Below are positions 24,589-34,616 of a DNA stretch of 64,000 nt, piece by piece. The stretch comes from an uncultured Prevotellaceae bacterium (GTDB lineage: Bacteria; Bacteroidota; Bacteroidia; Bacteroidales; Bacteroidaceae). The position numbers and the translations under genes were made by a program. The first letter of the stretch is position 1. Each line of letters starts with the position of its first letter. The DNA lies in assembly GCA_902789415.1 (NCBI GenBank), contig CADAOD010000007.1, positions 157,554 through 221,553 on the forward strand. Direction: 5' to 3'. The notes under the pieces were generated by a model. The model made no database searches. It was not told the DNA's origin and saw only the letters and a list, made by a program, of their open reading frames with translations.

Positions 24589-25844
24589 ACGCGACGGATA
24601 GTAAAGAATGTTGCTGCCAATACAAGGGCAATTAGCAATGCCAGCACACGGGTTTGTAACAGCTGGTTTTTCTGCTGGGCTATCTCGGCATCCTTCTGCT
24701 GTGTCTGATAGATGGTTGACAGTTCGATGGCCTGATTCTTCTTTTCAATAGCAATGGCTGAGTCGAGGTGTTCGAAGGTGTAAGCTGCTACGCTTAAGGC
24801 CGAGTCGTTACGGCCGGCTTTGTAGTTGGCTTTGAATTTTCTTGTCAGGTAACTTAAGTTTTGGAGTGTAGGCTCTGAGCCAAAATCTTTCAGATACTGA
24901 TATACTATTGCATAAGCATCGGCAGATTGGGCGTAACGCTTAGATCTCAGCATATAATCGCCCTCATAGATTTTCGCCATACTATTTGTTTTGGCAAAGT
25001 ATGTGCGTTTAAACTCTGCAAAGGCTTGGTCGGCCTCTTTTTGTTTGCCCAAGCCAATACAGATAGTAGCGCGATTGATGTAATAGGTACTCCACGACAT
25101 GTCGGTGACAAGAGCAGGAACATTCTTTTTGTTAGCCATATCCTTAGTTATAGCCTCTGCATAATTAATCCATTTTTCTGCCGACGCATAATCATCTCGT
25201 TCTGAGTAAGAAATGGCGGTGTTAAATAGATAAATAGATGCATAGTAATCGTGTTTCCATGATGTGTCTAACGCCCTGACTTTCTGGATGCAATCATAAC
25301 ATTTTTCGAAAGATTTCTTTGCTTCGGCAGTCAAGCCCTGATGAAGCTGGCTCACACCCACACACTGCAAAATTTCTGCTAGGATATCGTAAGCTTCGGG
25401 AGCACATTCTGGGCTGGATACTAAGGCATATAGACCTTCGTAGGCTGGCAAAGCGATGCGTAGCAAACCCTCGTCATCATTTCTCTGTCCATGATATTCC
25501 ACCATCGTCTTTACACACTGGAAATAGAACAGACTGTCGTAGGCGTTTTGGGGCTTTTTATCTAAGGCAAACTTCAGGATATCTACGGCTTCTCGCGTTT
25601 TTCCTGTTCGTATATAGATACTTCCTTTCATGTAGCAATTCCTGAATATCGAAATGTCGCCAGTAGCCAGTAAACTGTCGGAAAGGAATATGGCGCGATC
25701 AAGGTCCTGTACACTGGTAGCTGCAGAAATCAGACTATCGGCAAGTGTTGTTTTTGGAACATAAGCCTGCTTTTTGTTACATGACGATATCGCCAACAAA
25801 CAAATGGCAATGAATATTAAGGAAAAATTAGATTTCGCTTTCAT
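24585..25844 (-). CDS. TPR receptor lipoprotein, front half of the split sensor kinase
   Basis: A 419-residue protein with a lipoprotein signal (MKAKSNFSLIFIAICLLAISSC). A series of helical TPR-like repeats follows (IFRNCYMKGSIYIRTGKTREAVDILKFALD, QCVGVSQLHQGLTAEAKKSFEKCYD). A coiled stretch and one membrane segment (TRVLALLIALVLAATFF) end abruptly in TIRRV. In the intact paralogue the same place reads FFVISSRMKTKF, straight into the kinase. Aligning the DNA shows one base missing just before GTCGCGTATGAAG, so this copy is frameshifted. Its sensor part is only distantly similar to the paralogue. Confidence 0.82.
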   Translation of the reverse strand: MKAKSNFSLIFIAICLLAISSCNKKQAYVPKTTLADSLISAATSVQDLDRAIFLSDSLLATGDISIFRNCYMKGSIYIRTGKTREAVDILKFALDKKPQNAYDSLFYFQCVKTMVEYHGQRNDDEGLLRIALPAYEGLYALVSSPECAPEAYDILAEILQCVGVSQLHQGLTAEAKKSFEKCYDCIQKVRALDTSWKHDYYASIYLFNTAISYSERDDYASAEKWINYAEAITKDMANKKNVPALVTDMSWSTYYINRATICIGLGKQKEADQAFAEFKRTYFAKTNSMAKIYEGDYMLRSKRYAQSADAYAIVYQYLKDFGSEPTLQNLSYLTRKFKANYKAGRNDSALSVAAYTFEHLDSAIAIEKKNQAIELSTIYQTQQKDAEIAQQKNQLLQTRVLALLIALVLAATFFTIRRV

Positions 25845-25868
25845 AATTGTTCAATTATTTATCATTTA

Positions 25869-27854
25869 TTAGCGGCTCGTGGGCAGCGTGAATACAAAGC
25901 GGGCGCCAGGGGTGTGGGTGGTGTCGAGAACCACATCGCCACCTAAACGACGAGCCAGACTGCGGGCAACGGTAAGTCCGATGCCGGTGCCATTATAGTA
26001 CTCATCAAGTTGCACAAACTCGTCAAAGATATGCTCGGCCTCGGCGGCGGGAACGCCTATACCGGTATCCTCCACAGCAAACTGCACAAAGCCATCGCAC
26101 TTAGCAATCGTTAGCGTGGCGCACTTTTTATCGGCAATCGCCTGATGTCCATAGGCTTCGGCTGGCGCGGTAAACTTTATGGCATTATCGAGCAACAAAG
26201 ACAACACGCGTACTGCGGCCTGCTGATTGGTGGTAAGCACCATCTGCCCTGCCCCATCGGTATCCTGTAGCTTGAAATCAAGATGCGCAGCTTCCTCGAT
26301 GTCCGACGATAGCACAGCTTGGTTTGCTATCTGTAAGGCCGAAACCTGATCGGTAAGCTGGATAACGGTACGACTGCTAGCATCCGAGAGTTCGAGCATC
26401 TTGTTTATAAGGCCGGTAATACGGTCGGTATTCTCCAGAATCTGCTGGTTGGCATCGTGGCGCGCGGCTTCGTCTAACTCCATTTCCTCGGCAGTTACCA
26501 CCTGTGTAAAGCCCGAAAGGATGTTAAGCGGCGTACGGATTTCGTGCGATATCTGCTGGATAAACTTGGTCTTCATACGCGACGAAATAACAAAGAAAGC
26601 TACAGCCAGAAAAAGAGCTATCAGCAGAGCCATCACTCGCGTCTGCAACAGCGAGGCCTTTTGCTGGGCTATCTCGGCATCTTTCTCGTTCATATCGTAA
26701 ATCGAAGCCATTTCCAGCACTTTGTCGTGCGAAAAATTATCTATAGCAGATGACAGATTCTGACAGATTTTATCGGCCACTATAGCAGCCGTATCCTTGC
26801 GACCAGCATTTAAGTTAGCTATATATTTTTTAAGGTATAAGCCATGAATAACCTCGAGACTCATATCCATACCCAGTCGCGCTAATGCCCCATCAAGATT
26901 TTCCATATATTTAGCAGCCTCGTCCCAACGTTTTGCCTCATAAAGAAAAACAAAATGATTAGCATATCCTGTCGGTTTTTTTGAGAAATCTGTCTTATCA
27001 TACTCTTTGTATGCCTGCAAAGCTTCTTTCTCTCTGCCCATATGCTGTAAAGCCTGTGCCTTAATAATAAGCGTATAACCCCTAATTTGGTCAACAGTAA
27101 CATCAATTTTCTCGTCTGCAGGAAGTTTGCTGCATTCGGTTATTGTTGCCTCCTGACGCTCGATCCATGACAATACCCTTTCGTACGCTGCGTTATCGCC
27201 ATAAGATATAATAATATCATTTAAAAGTTTTAATCTGCGTTTCAGATAGTATCCCTTGTCAATCGACGAGTAATCGTATTGCAAGGCCAGATTGTAACCT
27301 TTTTCAAAATATTTCTCTGCATTATCTTCATTACCACGGTTTACCATTCCCACGCCAACCGCTACGTACAGGTTTACATAATTTAAATAGGCGGCTATAT
27401 CCTCACTCATTTCTTCTAATTTAAAATGCTTCAGGGCATCAAGGGCCAAAACAGTAGCAGTCTCAATATGCCCCTGAAGCTGCTGAATATATGTCCGTTC
27501 ATAGGCTGCTGAAACTTGTACCATCCTATCGTATTTATCTACATTCTTTCGGTCAACAACTTCCATAAAAATAGAATCGGCTTTATTGAAGTCGTAAAGC
27601 TCATAGAATTCAAAATAACCATACAGATAATCTCGCATTGTTTCCGAAATGGTTCCTGCAGCATATAGGCTGTCGGCCACCTCGGCATACATTATTAAGC
27701 TATTTACTGTCTCCTTATTTTGAGCGATTTTCGTCACTTCGAGAATATCGGTATGGCGATTGTTGTTTTTACTTTCGTGCTTACATGATACGATACAGAC
27801 CATCAGCAGGGCTGATAGCATGGTGGTGAAGATGGATTTAAAAGTAAGTTTCAT
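25869..27854 (-). CDS. TPR-containing sensor histidine kinase (intact)
   Basis: A 661-residue hybrid of the Bacteroidota TPR-sensor kinase type. It has a lipoprotein-like signal (MKLTFKSIFTTMLSALLMVCIVSC) and TPR-like helices at about residues 35-375. A coiled coil (EKDAEIAQQKASLLQTR) and a membrane helix follow at about 402-422, then HisKA with His436 in QISHEIRTPLN, and HATPase_c with N, G1 and G2 boxes. There is no receiver or DNA-binding domain, and no response regulator lies nearby. It heads an operon with the split copy downstream (24-bp gap). A promoter box lies 34 nt upstream. Confidence 0.9.
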   Translation of the reverse strand: MKLTFKSIFTTMLSALLMVCIVSCKHESKNNNRHTDILEVTKIAQNKETVNSLIMYAEVADSLYAAGTISETMRDYLYGYFEFYELYDFNKADSIFMEVVDRKNVDKYDRMVQVSAAYERTYIQQLQGHIETATVLALDALKHFKLEEMSEDIAAYLNYVNLYVAVGVGMVNRGNEDNAEKYFEKGYNLALQYDYSSIDKGYYLKRRLKLLNDIIISYGDNAAYERVLSWIERQEATITECSKLPADEKIDVTVDQIRGYTLIIKAQALQHMGREKEALQAYKEYDKTDFSKKPTGYANHFVFLYEAKRWDEAAKYMENLDGALARLGMDMSLEVIHGLYLKKYIANLNAGRKDTAAIVADKICQNLSSAIDNFSHDKVLEMASIYDMNEKDAEIAQQKASLLQTRVMALLIALFLAVAFFVISSRMKTKFIQQISHEIRTPLNILSGFTQVVTAEEMELDEAARHDANQQILENTDRITGLINKMLELSDASSRTVIQLTDQVSALQIANQAVLSSDIEEAAHLDFKLQDTDGAGQMVLTTNQQAAVRVLSLLLDNAIKFTAPAEAYGHQAIADKKCATLTIAKCDGFVQFAVEDTGIGVPAAEAEHIFDEFVQLDEYYNGTGIGLTVARSLARRLGGDVVLDTTHTPGARFVFTLPTSR

Positions 27855-27888
27855 AACATTTATAGATATAAATTGGTCTTTTCGGCTG

Positions 27889-27896
27889 CAAAGTTA
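27889..27896 (-). promoter_or_regulatory. -7 promoter box of the sensor kinase operon
   Basis: TAACTTTG on the minus strand, 34 nt before the ATG at 27854. Confidence 0.6.
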
Positions 27897-27942
27897 GTCA
27901 TTATTTCGTAAAAAATCGTATCTTTTTCAATAAAAATATGTA

Positions 27943-27982
27943 TTAAAAAAAATCAGCCGGGGAGCGGGTTGCTCCTCGGCTG
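27943..27982 (-). terminator. Rho-independent terminator of the gyrA/TPR operon
   Basis: On the minus strand a 12-bp stem with one mismatch (27971-27982 with 27954-27965, loop AACCC) is followed by eight T. It lies 28 bp after the stop of the periplasmic TPR gene. Confidence 0.85.
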
Positions 27983-28009
27983 GATCGGTTCTTATATAAT
28001 AAACGTAGA

Positions 28010-29224
28010 TTAGTGTGACTCTTCCTCGGCCTTCTTGGTCTCGGGGGCATCTGCGCCATAATAGTTGTAGTATGCGTTGTAGCGGTTGTAACCCCACTTA
28101 GCCTGCAGCATGTCGGGGTCGAGCTCCTTAGCCTTATCGAACAGGTCGATAGCCTTCTTGTAAAACTCCTTCTTCTTAGCAGCATCCTCGGTCTCCTGAG
28201 CCTGTACGCTGTAACCTGTACCTGCGTAGGTAGCGATGATAGCGTTGTCGGGCTTAACCTCGAAAGCCTTCTGCAGATAAGTAACAGCCTCGGCAGCCTT
28301 GTTAGCCTGGAGCAGAGCCAGACCCTTATCGGCCAGAGCTACAAAGTTGTTAGGATTAGCAGCGAGAGCATCGTCGAGAATCTTGTTAGCCTCGTCGGCC
28401 TTACCCAAACCAAGCAGTGTGTTGTACAGCTTCTCCATTACACCGTCGGTCTTGTGCTCAGCGTAGATAGCCTTCAGGTTGTCAACGTACTTCACTGAGT
28501 CGTCCTTAGTCTTCAAACCGTCGCTCAGAATCTCGAGCTTCAGGTTGAGGGCGTTCTCGTACTCCTGAGGATCCTTCATGGCAACATCGGCCAACTCGAG
28601 GGCCTTAGCCATATCCTTATCCTGGTAAGCGAAGATTGAAGCGAAACGAGCTACCTGACCGAAGAAAGGCTTCTGCTGCTCGCGGTCGCAATCCTTGAAC
28701 ATAGGAGCTGCATCGCTCTCGGTAAACAGCTGCCAGTACTTACGTGCAGCAGCGTTGTCCTTAGCGGTAAGAGCGTCCTGACCAGCGTTAACCAGTGTGT
28801 TACGTGGAGCAACCCACAGGCGCTGAGCGTTCTTAGCGGCAAACTTAGGAGCTACCTTACCCTTCTCGTTAGGCATCTGGTCGAACTTGTCGCACTCGAT
28901 ACCTGCTACGATAGCGGCGTAAGCCATCTCGTTCATCAGTTTCATATCTACAGCCTTCTCTTCCTTACCCATCTGCTTGGCTACCTGATTCTCGGTCTGG
29001 ATAGCGCTCTGTGCATTAAAGTCGTTAAGGGCAAGGTCAACAAGCTTGTTGTAAGCCTTAGCCTTCTCGGCATCGTTAGCCAGAGAACCGAGGTTGCTCT
29101 TTACGAGAGCTTCAGCTTCTGCATAAGTCTTTGCCTTGAGGATAGCCTTCAAAGCGTCACTGTCGCCGGCAAATGCTGTAGCGCTGGCTACCAGCACACA
29201 TGCCATCATGATTAATTTTTTCAT
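28010..29224 (-). CDS. Periplasmic TPR protein
   Basis: A 404-residue exported protein with signal peptide MKKLIMMACVLVASATAFA. The mature part is alanine- and lysine-rich and helical. Tetratricopeptide repeats are clearest in the second half (ANKILDDALAANPNNFVALADKGLALLQANKAAEAVTYLQKAFEVKPDNAIIATYAGTGY and FYKKAIDLFDKAKELDPDMLQAKWGYN). The tail ends in a charged KKAEEESH. It lies 42 bp downstream of gyrA on the same strand with no promoter box between, so it is probably cotranscribed. A strong terminator follows. The function is unknown. Confidence 0.88.
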   Translation of the reverse strand: MKKLIMMACVLVASATAFAGDSDALKAILKAKTYAEAEALVKSNLGSLANDAEKAKAYNKLVDLALNDFNAQSAIQTENQVAKQMGKEEKAVDMKLMNEMAYAAIVAGIECDKFDQMPNEKGKVAPKFAAKNAQRLWVAPRNTLVNAGQDALTAKDNAAARKYWQLFTESDAAPMFKDCDREQQKPFFGQVARFASIFAYQDKDMAKALELADVAMKDPQEYENALNLKLEILSDGLKTKDDSVKYVDNLKAIYAEHKTDGVMEKLYNTLLGLGKADEANKILDDALAANPNNFVALADKGLALLQANKAAEAVTYLQKAFEVKPDNAIIATYAGTGYSVQAQETEDAAKKKEFYKKAIDLFDKAKELDPDMLQAKWGYNRYNAYYNYYGADAPETKKAEEESH

Positions 29225-29266
29225 AAGCTTAAAAATTTGGTTGTACTTATTTGTTATTAATTAAAT

Positions 29267-31816
29267 TTACTCGTTTGTGGGAGTCTCGGTTGCCTGAGCC
29301 TCAGGAGCCTGAGCCTGTGCCTCTTCAGAGATTACGGCCTCTTCGGCATCGCTCTCCTCCTCTTCTGAGTGCATAACCTTACATACCGAAGCGATACTAT
29401 CGTTCTTCTTTGTGAGGTTAATCAGGCGAACACCCTGTGTTGCACGACCCATTACACGTACGTCGGCCACCTTCAGGCGAATCAATACACCACTCTTATT
29501 AATAATCATCAGGTCGTTCTCGTCGGTTACCACCTTGATGGCTACCAGGCGACCGGTCTTCTCGGTGATAGCAAGTGTCTTAACACCCTTAGCACCACGC
29601 GAGGTCTTACGGTAATCCTCAACCTCCGAACGCTTACCATAACCGTTCTCCGATACTACCATGATGGTCTCGGTGTTAGGATCGTTCACGCAAACCATAC
29701 CTACTACCTCGTCGTCGCCACCATCCAGGCGCATACCAATCACACCGGTAGATACACGACCCATGGTACGTACATCGTTCTCGTCGAAACGTACGGCACG
29801 ACCGTTGCGGTTAGCCAGCAGCAGCTCGTTGTGGCCGTTGGTGAGGCGAACGCCTACTACCTCGTCGCCCTCGTTGATGTTGATAGCAATCACACCGTTG
29901 GCACGTGGACGTGAGTAAGCCTCAAGACAGGTCTTCTTGATGATACCCTGCTTGGTAGCGAATACTACGTAGTGCGAGTTGAGGAACTCGGTATCGTTGA
30001 AGTTCTTGATACGCAGAACGGCGTTGATAGCATCATCGGGCTCGATATTCAGCATATTCTGGATAGCGCGACCCTTTGAGTTCTTATCGCCCTCAGGTAT
30101 CTCGTAACACTTCTGCCAGTAGCAACGACCCTTCTGGGTGAAGAACAGCAGTGTGTTGTGCATGGTGGCAGGATAGATATACTCGGTGAAGTCGTTGTCA
30201 CGATGACGGGCTGCCTTTGAACCCATACCGCCACGACCCTGCTCGTGGAACTCTGACAATGGGGTACGCTTGATGTAACCCATGTGCGAGATGGTGATAA
30301 CCACTGGATCGTCGGGATAGAAGTCCTCGGCGTTGAACTCGTGGTCGAAAGGAATAATCTCGGTACGACGCTCGTCGCCATACTTCTCCTTCACCTCCTG
30401 CAGGTCGGCCTTCATTACCTCCTTACAACGCTCGGGGTTGTCAAGAATCTCCTGCAACTCGGCAATGAGCTTCTGCAAGTCGTCGAACTCCTGGTGCAAC
30501 TGATCAACACGCAGACCAGTGAGCTGAGCCAGACGCATATCAACGATAGCCTTACTCTGCAGCTCGTCTAACTCGAAGCGGGCCTCCAAGTTACGCTGAG
30601 CGTCGGTAGGAGTCTTACTGTTACGGATGATGCGAACTACCTCGTCGATATTGTTAACGGCGATGATCAAGCCCTCCAAGATGTGGGCGCGCTCCTGAGC
30701 CTTACGCAGATCGTACTTGGTACGACGGATGGTTACGTCGTGACGGTGCTCTACGAAGTATTTTACGCAATCCTTAAGTGTGAGCAGGCGTGGACGACCC
30801 TTTACCAGAGCGATGTTATTAACTGAGAATGAGCTCTGTAGGGCTGTCATCTTAAACAGCTTGTTGAGCAGTACGTTAGCGTTGGCATCGCGCTTGCAAT
30901 CCACAACGATACGCATACCCTGACGGCCCGACTCATCGTTAACATTAGCCACACCCTCAATCTTGTGCTGGTTGGCCAGGTCGGCAATATAAGCTACCAG
31001 GTCGGCCTTGTTTACACCGTAAGGAATCTCGGTTACTACAATCTTATCGTGTGTGTCGCCGCTCTCAATCTCGGCCTTGGCACGCATCACGATACGACCG
31101 CGACCAGTCTCGTAAGCATCCTTAACACCCTGCAAGCCATAGATGTAAGCACCTGTTGGGAAGTCAGGTCCTGGAATGTACTGCATCAGGCCCTCGGTAT
31201 CAATCTCAGGATTGTCGATATAAGCACAGCAACCATCGATTACCTCGCTCAGGTTGTGGGTAGGCATATTGGTAGCCATACCTACGGCAATACCGTTACC
31301 ACCGTTAACCAGCAGGTTGGGCACCTTGGTTGGCATAACGGTTGGCTCCTCGAGCGAGTCGTCGAAGTTAGGCGCCATATCTACGGTTTCCTTATCCAGG
31401 TCGTCCATAATGTGCTCACCCATCTTTGAGAGGCGGCACTCGGTGTAACGCATGGCAGCTGGTGAGTCGCCATCCACCGAACCGAAGTTACCCTGACCGT
31501 CGACAAGTGTGTAACGCATGTTCCAATCCTGGGCCATACGTACCAGGGCACCATATACTGAAGAGTCGCCATGTGGGTGGTACTTACCAAGCACCTCACC
31601 TACTACGCGGGCACACTTCTTATAAGGCTGGGTAGAAACGTTATTAATGTTCATCATACCATAAAGGATACGGCGATGAACGGGCTTAAAGCCATCGCGA
31701 ACATCGGGAAGGGCACGGGCCACGATTACCGACATAGAGTAATCGATATAGCTCGATTTCATCTCTTCTTCGATGTTGATCTTAATAATTCTGTCGTTGT
31801 CGAATGTTTGATCCAT
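29267..31816 (-). CDS. gyrA: DNA gyrase subunit A
   Basis: Catalytic subunit of the type II topoisomerase that introduces negative supercoils, 849 residues. The quinolone-determining region reads [17 protein letters not shown], with Ser at the E. coli 83 position and Gly at the 87 position. The active-site Tyr lies in the [10 protein letters not shown] segment. The C-terminal beta-pinwheel has the GyrA box (QGRGGMGSK), and an acidic tail ([19 protein letters not shown]) follows. The leader carries an 8-bp tandem array. A promoter box lies about 89 nt upstream, divergent from clpC. Confidence 0.97.
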   Translation of the reverse strand: MDQTFDNDRIIKINIEEEMKSSYIDYSMSVIVARALPDVRDGFKPVHRRILYGMMNINNVSTQPYKKCARVVGEVLGKYHPHGDSSVYGALVRMAQDWNMRYTLVDGQGNFGSVDGDSPAAMRYTECRLSKMGEHIMDDLDKETVDMAPNFDDSLEEPTVMPTKVPNLLVNGGNGIAVGMATNMPTHNLSEVIDGCCAYIDNPEIDTEGLMQYIPGPDFPTGAYIYGLQGVKDAYETGRGRIVMRAKAEIESGDTHDKIVVTEIPYGVNKADLVAYIADLANQHKIEGVANVNDESGRQGMRIVVDCKRDANANVLLNKLFKMTALQSSFSVNNIALVKGRPRLLTLKDCVKYFVEHRHDVTIRRTKYDLRKAQERAHILEGLIIAVNNIDEVVRIIRNSKTPTDAQRNLEARFELDELQSKAIVDMRLAQLTGLRVDQLHQEFDDLQKLIAELQEILDNPERCKEVMKADLQEVKEKYGDERRTEIIPFDHEFNAEDFYPDDPVVITISHMGYIKRTPLSEFHEQGRGGMGSKAARHRDNDFTEYIYPATMHNTLLFFTQKGRCYWQKCYEIPEGDKNSKGRAIQNMLNIEPDDAINAVLRIKNFNDTEFLNSHYVVFATKQGIIKKTCLEAYSRPRANGVIAININEGDEVVGVRLTNGHNELLLANRNGRAVRFDENDVRTMGRVSTGVIGMRLDGGDDEVVGMVCVNDPNTETIMVVSENGYGKRSEVEDYRKTSRGAKGVKTLAITEKTGRLVAIKVVTDENDLMIINKSGVLIRLKVADVRVMGRATQGVRLINLTKKNDSIASVCKVMHSEEEESDAEEAVISEEAQAQAPEAQATETPTNE

Positions 31817-31822
31817 CTTTTT

Positions 31823-31860
31823 ATTTTACTATTTTACTATTTACTTTTTTACCATTTTTG
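31823..31860 (-). repeat. 7-8-bp tandem array in the gyrA leader
   Basis: On the plus strand ATTTTACT occurs twice, then ATTTACT, TTTTTACC and ATTTTTG. It lies between the gyrA start codon and its promoter box. Confidence 0.6.
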
Positions 31861-31904
31861 CGTTTAAGGGCATTTTTAAGCCCTCTGACGCGTTTTTAAC
31901 CGTG

Positions 31905-31912
31905 CAAAGGTA
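31905..31912 (-). promoter_or_regulatory. -7 promoter box of gyrA
   Basis: TACCTTTG on the minus strand, 88 nt before the gyrA ATG. Confidence 0.6.
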
Positions 31913-32000
31913 ATTATTTTTTTGCGACCCACCAAACCTTTTAAGCTATTTTATGGTAAAAAATTAGCTTTTTATGGCACGATGTTTGCAAGATTTGTTG

Positions 32001-32008
32001 TATCTTTG
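32001..32008 (+). promoter_or_regulatory. -7 promoter box of clpC
   Basis: TATCTTTG, 51 nt before the ATG at 32060. It rules out the longer in-frame start at 31922, which would lie upstream of the transcript. Confidence 0.65.
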
Positions 32009-32059
32009 CAAAAGATATATATAAAAAGGTATATTAATAACTATAGAGAAAGGATTAGA

Positions 32060-34603
32060 ATGACGACACAATTTTCGCCAAAACTATCTGAGATATTGGC
32101 TTACTCGCGTGAGGAAGCTGCCAGATTGGCCAGCCGTTCGGTTGGACCGGAACACCTGCTGTTGGGCATTATGCGTACCAAAGAGGGACCGGTTATCGAC
32201 CTGTTTAAAAGGCTGAACCTGAACATGCAGGCGATTAAGACCGAACTGGAAATGCGCGTAAGGGAGGACGAAATCAGTCAGCCCATACATACTACCGACC
32301 TGGTACTGAACGAAAAAGCCAGCAACGTGCTACGCCTGGCTGTACTGGAGGCACGCATACAAAGAGCCACTAAGATAGACGAACAACACCTGCTGTTGGC
32401 CTTACTGCACGATCAGGCTAACAACGGGGCAAAGCAAGTTTTAGAAATGAACGATGTGACATACGACGACGCAATGGCTATACTGTTTGCGCCGAAGAAC
32501 ACGAACGTAAGTAACAATATTACCAACGGCATAGGACTGCCCGACGAGGAGGAAGAGGAGTTTGAGATGACTGGCGGTGGCAAGAGCGCTAACAGCAATG
32601 CCAGCACCCAGAGCACCGCAGCCCAGAAAAAGGCCAACTCGAAGACACCCGTGCTGGATAGCTTTGGTACCGACCTGACAAAGGCTGCTGCCGATGGTAA
32701 GCTTGACCCCTGTGTGGGTCGCGAGCGCGAGATTCAGCGTATTGTTGAAATCTTGGGTCGCCGCAAAAAGAACAATCCCATACTGATTGGCGAACCTGGT
32801 GTAGGTAAGAGTGCCATCGTTGAGGGGCTGGCACAGCTGATTGAGGCCCACCACTGCAGCCCCATGCTGTTTGGCAAGCGTATCTATACCTTAGATATGA
32901 CGGGCATTGTGGCTGGCACCAAGTATCGCGGACAGTTTGAGGAGCGCCTGAAAGCGCTGATGAAAGAGCTGGAGACGAACCCCGAAGTGATTGTATTCAT
33001 CGACGAGATACATACCATTATCGGTGCAGGTTCAACACCAGGCAGTATGGATGCTGCCAACATTATGAAACCTGCTTTGGCACGCGGCACCATACAGTGT
33101 ATTGGTGCTACCACGCTGGATGAGTACCGCGAGAGTATTGAGAAAGACGGAGCCCTTGAGCGCCGATTCCAGAAGGTACAGGTAGAGGCAACCACCAACG
33201 AGGAAACGCTGCAGATTCTGCGTAACATCAAGGATCGCTACGAGCACCACCACCACGTGACATATACTGACGCTGCACTCGAAGCCTGTGTCAAATTGAC
33301 AGACCGCTATGTTACCGACCGCTTTATGCCCGATAAGGCCATCGACGCACTCGATGAGACGGGCTCGAAGGTTCATCTTGGTAACGCCCAGATTCCACCC
33401 GAGATTATCCAGAAGGAGAAGGATCTGGCCGAAGCTCGCGAAAATAAACAGAAGGCGGTTAAGATCCAGAACTACGAGTTGGCTGCTGGCTATCGCGACC
33501 GAGAGACGGTATTGGCACAGGAGCTGAAGGAGCTGAACGACCGATGGAGCAGCGGCGAGGGCGAAGAGCGACAGGTGGTAGATGCCGACCAGGTGGCCGA
33601 AGTGGTTTCGATGATGACGGGTGTGCCCGTACAGCGTATGGCCGAACAAGAGGGTATCCGCCTGAAGGGTATGGCCGTAGAATTGAAGAACAACGTGATA
33701 GCTCAGGATGCCGCTATCGACAAGATGGTAAAGGCCATCCAGCGTAATCGTGTGGGACTGAAAGAGCCCAACCACCCTATTGGCGTGTTTATGTTCTTAG
33801 GTCCCACGGGTGTAGGTAAGACTTATCTGGCCAAGAAGCTGGCCGAATTTATGTTTGGTAGCAGCGATGCGCTGATACGTATCGACATGAGCGAATATAC
33901 CGAGAGCTTTAACACCTCGCGACTGATTGGTGCGCCTCCGGGATACGTAGGCTACGGCGAAGGCGGACAGCTCACCGAGCGAGTACGCCGTCACCCCTAC
34001 TCGATTGTTCTTTTAGATGAGATTGAGAAGGCTCACAGCAACGTGTTCAACTTGTTGTTGCAGGTGCTGGATGAGGGACGCATGACGGATGGTAACGGCC
34101 GCTTGGTTGACTTCCGCAATACCGTCATCATCATGACATCGAATGCCGGTACCCGTCAGCTTAAGGACTTTGGTCGTGGTGTAGGTTTCGGCGCTACAGC
34201 ACAAACCGGTCTGATGAAGAGTGACAAGGACAAGCAGTACGCACGCGATATTGTGCAGAAGGCACTCTCGAAGCAGTTCTCGCCCGAGTTCCTGAACCGA
34301 CTGGACGAGATTATCACCTTCGACCAGCTGGATCTGGACGCCATCAAGCGTATTATCGATGTTGAGTTGAAGGGCTTGTACAACCGCATTGAGCAGATAG
34401 GTTATCACATCGACCTGAGCGACGAGGCCAAGGAGTTTGTTGCCACCAAGGGTTACGATGTGCAGTTTGGTGCCCGCCCACTGAAGCGCGCCATACAGAA
34501 CTATCTGGAAGATGGTATTAGCGACCTGATAGTGAATGGCGACCTTGAACCGGGAGCCACCATCCATATCACACTAAAAGAAAATGAGTTAGCATTCAGC
34601 TAA
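32060..34603 (+). CDS. clpC: ClpC-type AAA+ unfoldase
   Basis: Hsp100 ATPase that unfolds substrates for ClpP, 847 residues from ATG 32060 ([11 protein letters not shown]). Two Clp N repeats span about residues 1-145 ([24 protein letters not shown] and [17 protein letters not shown]). A Ser/Asn-rich linker follows, then AAA1 with Walker A GEPGVGKS. The UVR motif ([20 protein letters not shown]) marks ClpC rather than ClpA. AAA2 has GPTGVGKT and the C-terminal D2-small domain. The stop codon is part of a terminator stem. No CtsR or McsB genes are adjacent. Confidence 0.95.
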   Translation: MTTQFSPKLSEILAYSREEAARLASRSVGPEHLLLGIMRTKEGPVIDLFKRLNLNMQAIKTELEMRVREDEISQPIHTTDLVLNEKASNVLRLAVLEARIQRATKIDEQHLLLALLHDQANNGAKQVLEMNDVTYDDAMAILFAPKNTNVSNNITNGIGLPDEEEEEFEMTGGGKSANSNASTQSTAAQKKANSKTPVLDSFGTDLTKAAADGKLDPCVGREREIQRIVEILGRRKKNNPILIGEPGVGKSAIVEGLAQLIEAHHCSPMLFGKRIYTLDMTGIVAGTKYRGQFEERLKALMKELETNPEVIVFIDEIHTIIGAGSTPGSMDAANIMKPALARGTIQCIGATTLDEYRESIEKDGALERRFQKVQVEATTNEETLQILRNIKDRYEHHHHVTYTDAALEACVKLTDRYVTDRFMPDKAIDALDETGSKVHLGNAQIPPEIIQKEKDLAEARENKQKAVKIQNYELAAGYRDRETVLAQELKELNDRWSSGEGEERQVVDADQVAEVVSMMTGVPVQRMAEQEGIRLKGMAVELKNNVIAQDAAIDKMVKAIQRNRVGLKEPNHPIGVFMFLGPTGVGKTYLAKKLAEFMFGSSDALIRIDMSEYTESFNTSRLIGAPPGYVGYGEGGQLTERVRRHPYSIVLLDEIEKAHSNVFNLLLQVLDEGRMTDGNGRLVDFRNTVIIMTSNAGTRQLKDFGRGVGFGATAQTGLMKSDKDKQYARDIVQKALSKQFSPEFLNRLDEIITFDQLDLDAIKRIIDVELKGLYNRIEQIGYHIDLSDEAKEFVATKGYDVQFGARPLKRAIQNYLEDGISDLIVNGDLEPGATIHITLKENELAFS

Positions 34604-34616
34604 CTCATTTTTTTTT
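34582..34616. terminator. Bidirectional terminator overlapping the clpC stop
   Basis: A perfect 12-bp stem (34582-34593 with 34599-34610, loop ATTCA) is followed by a T-run on the plus strand. On the minus strand the stem is followed by a T-rich tract, so it can also serve nadE. The last seven codons of clpC, including the stop, form the hairpin. Confidence 0.85.

Noticed and set aside
25845-25868. A further heptamer array between the two sensor kinase genes
   Set aside because: The sequence is AT-rich but the period is not maintained for more than two units.
23881-26579. Insertion sequence suggested by the long direct repeat of the kinase modules
   Set aside because: The repeated DNA is fully explained as two kinase domains in frame; there are no terminal inverted repeats or transposase.
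31922-32059. A longer ClpC start with 46 extra residues
   Set aside because: The extension lies over the promoter (-7 box at 32001-32008) and gives a non-ClpC sequence; [11 protein letters not shown] at 32060 is the family start.
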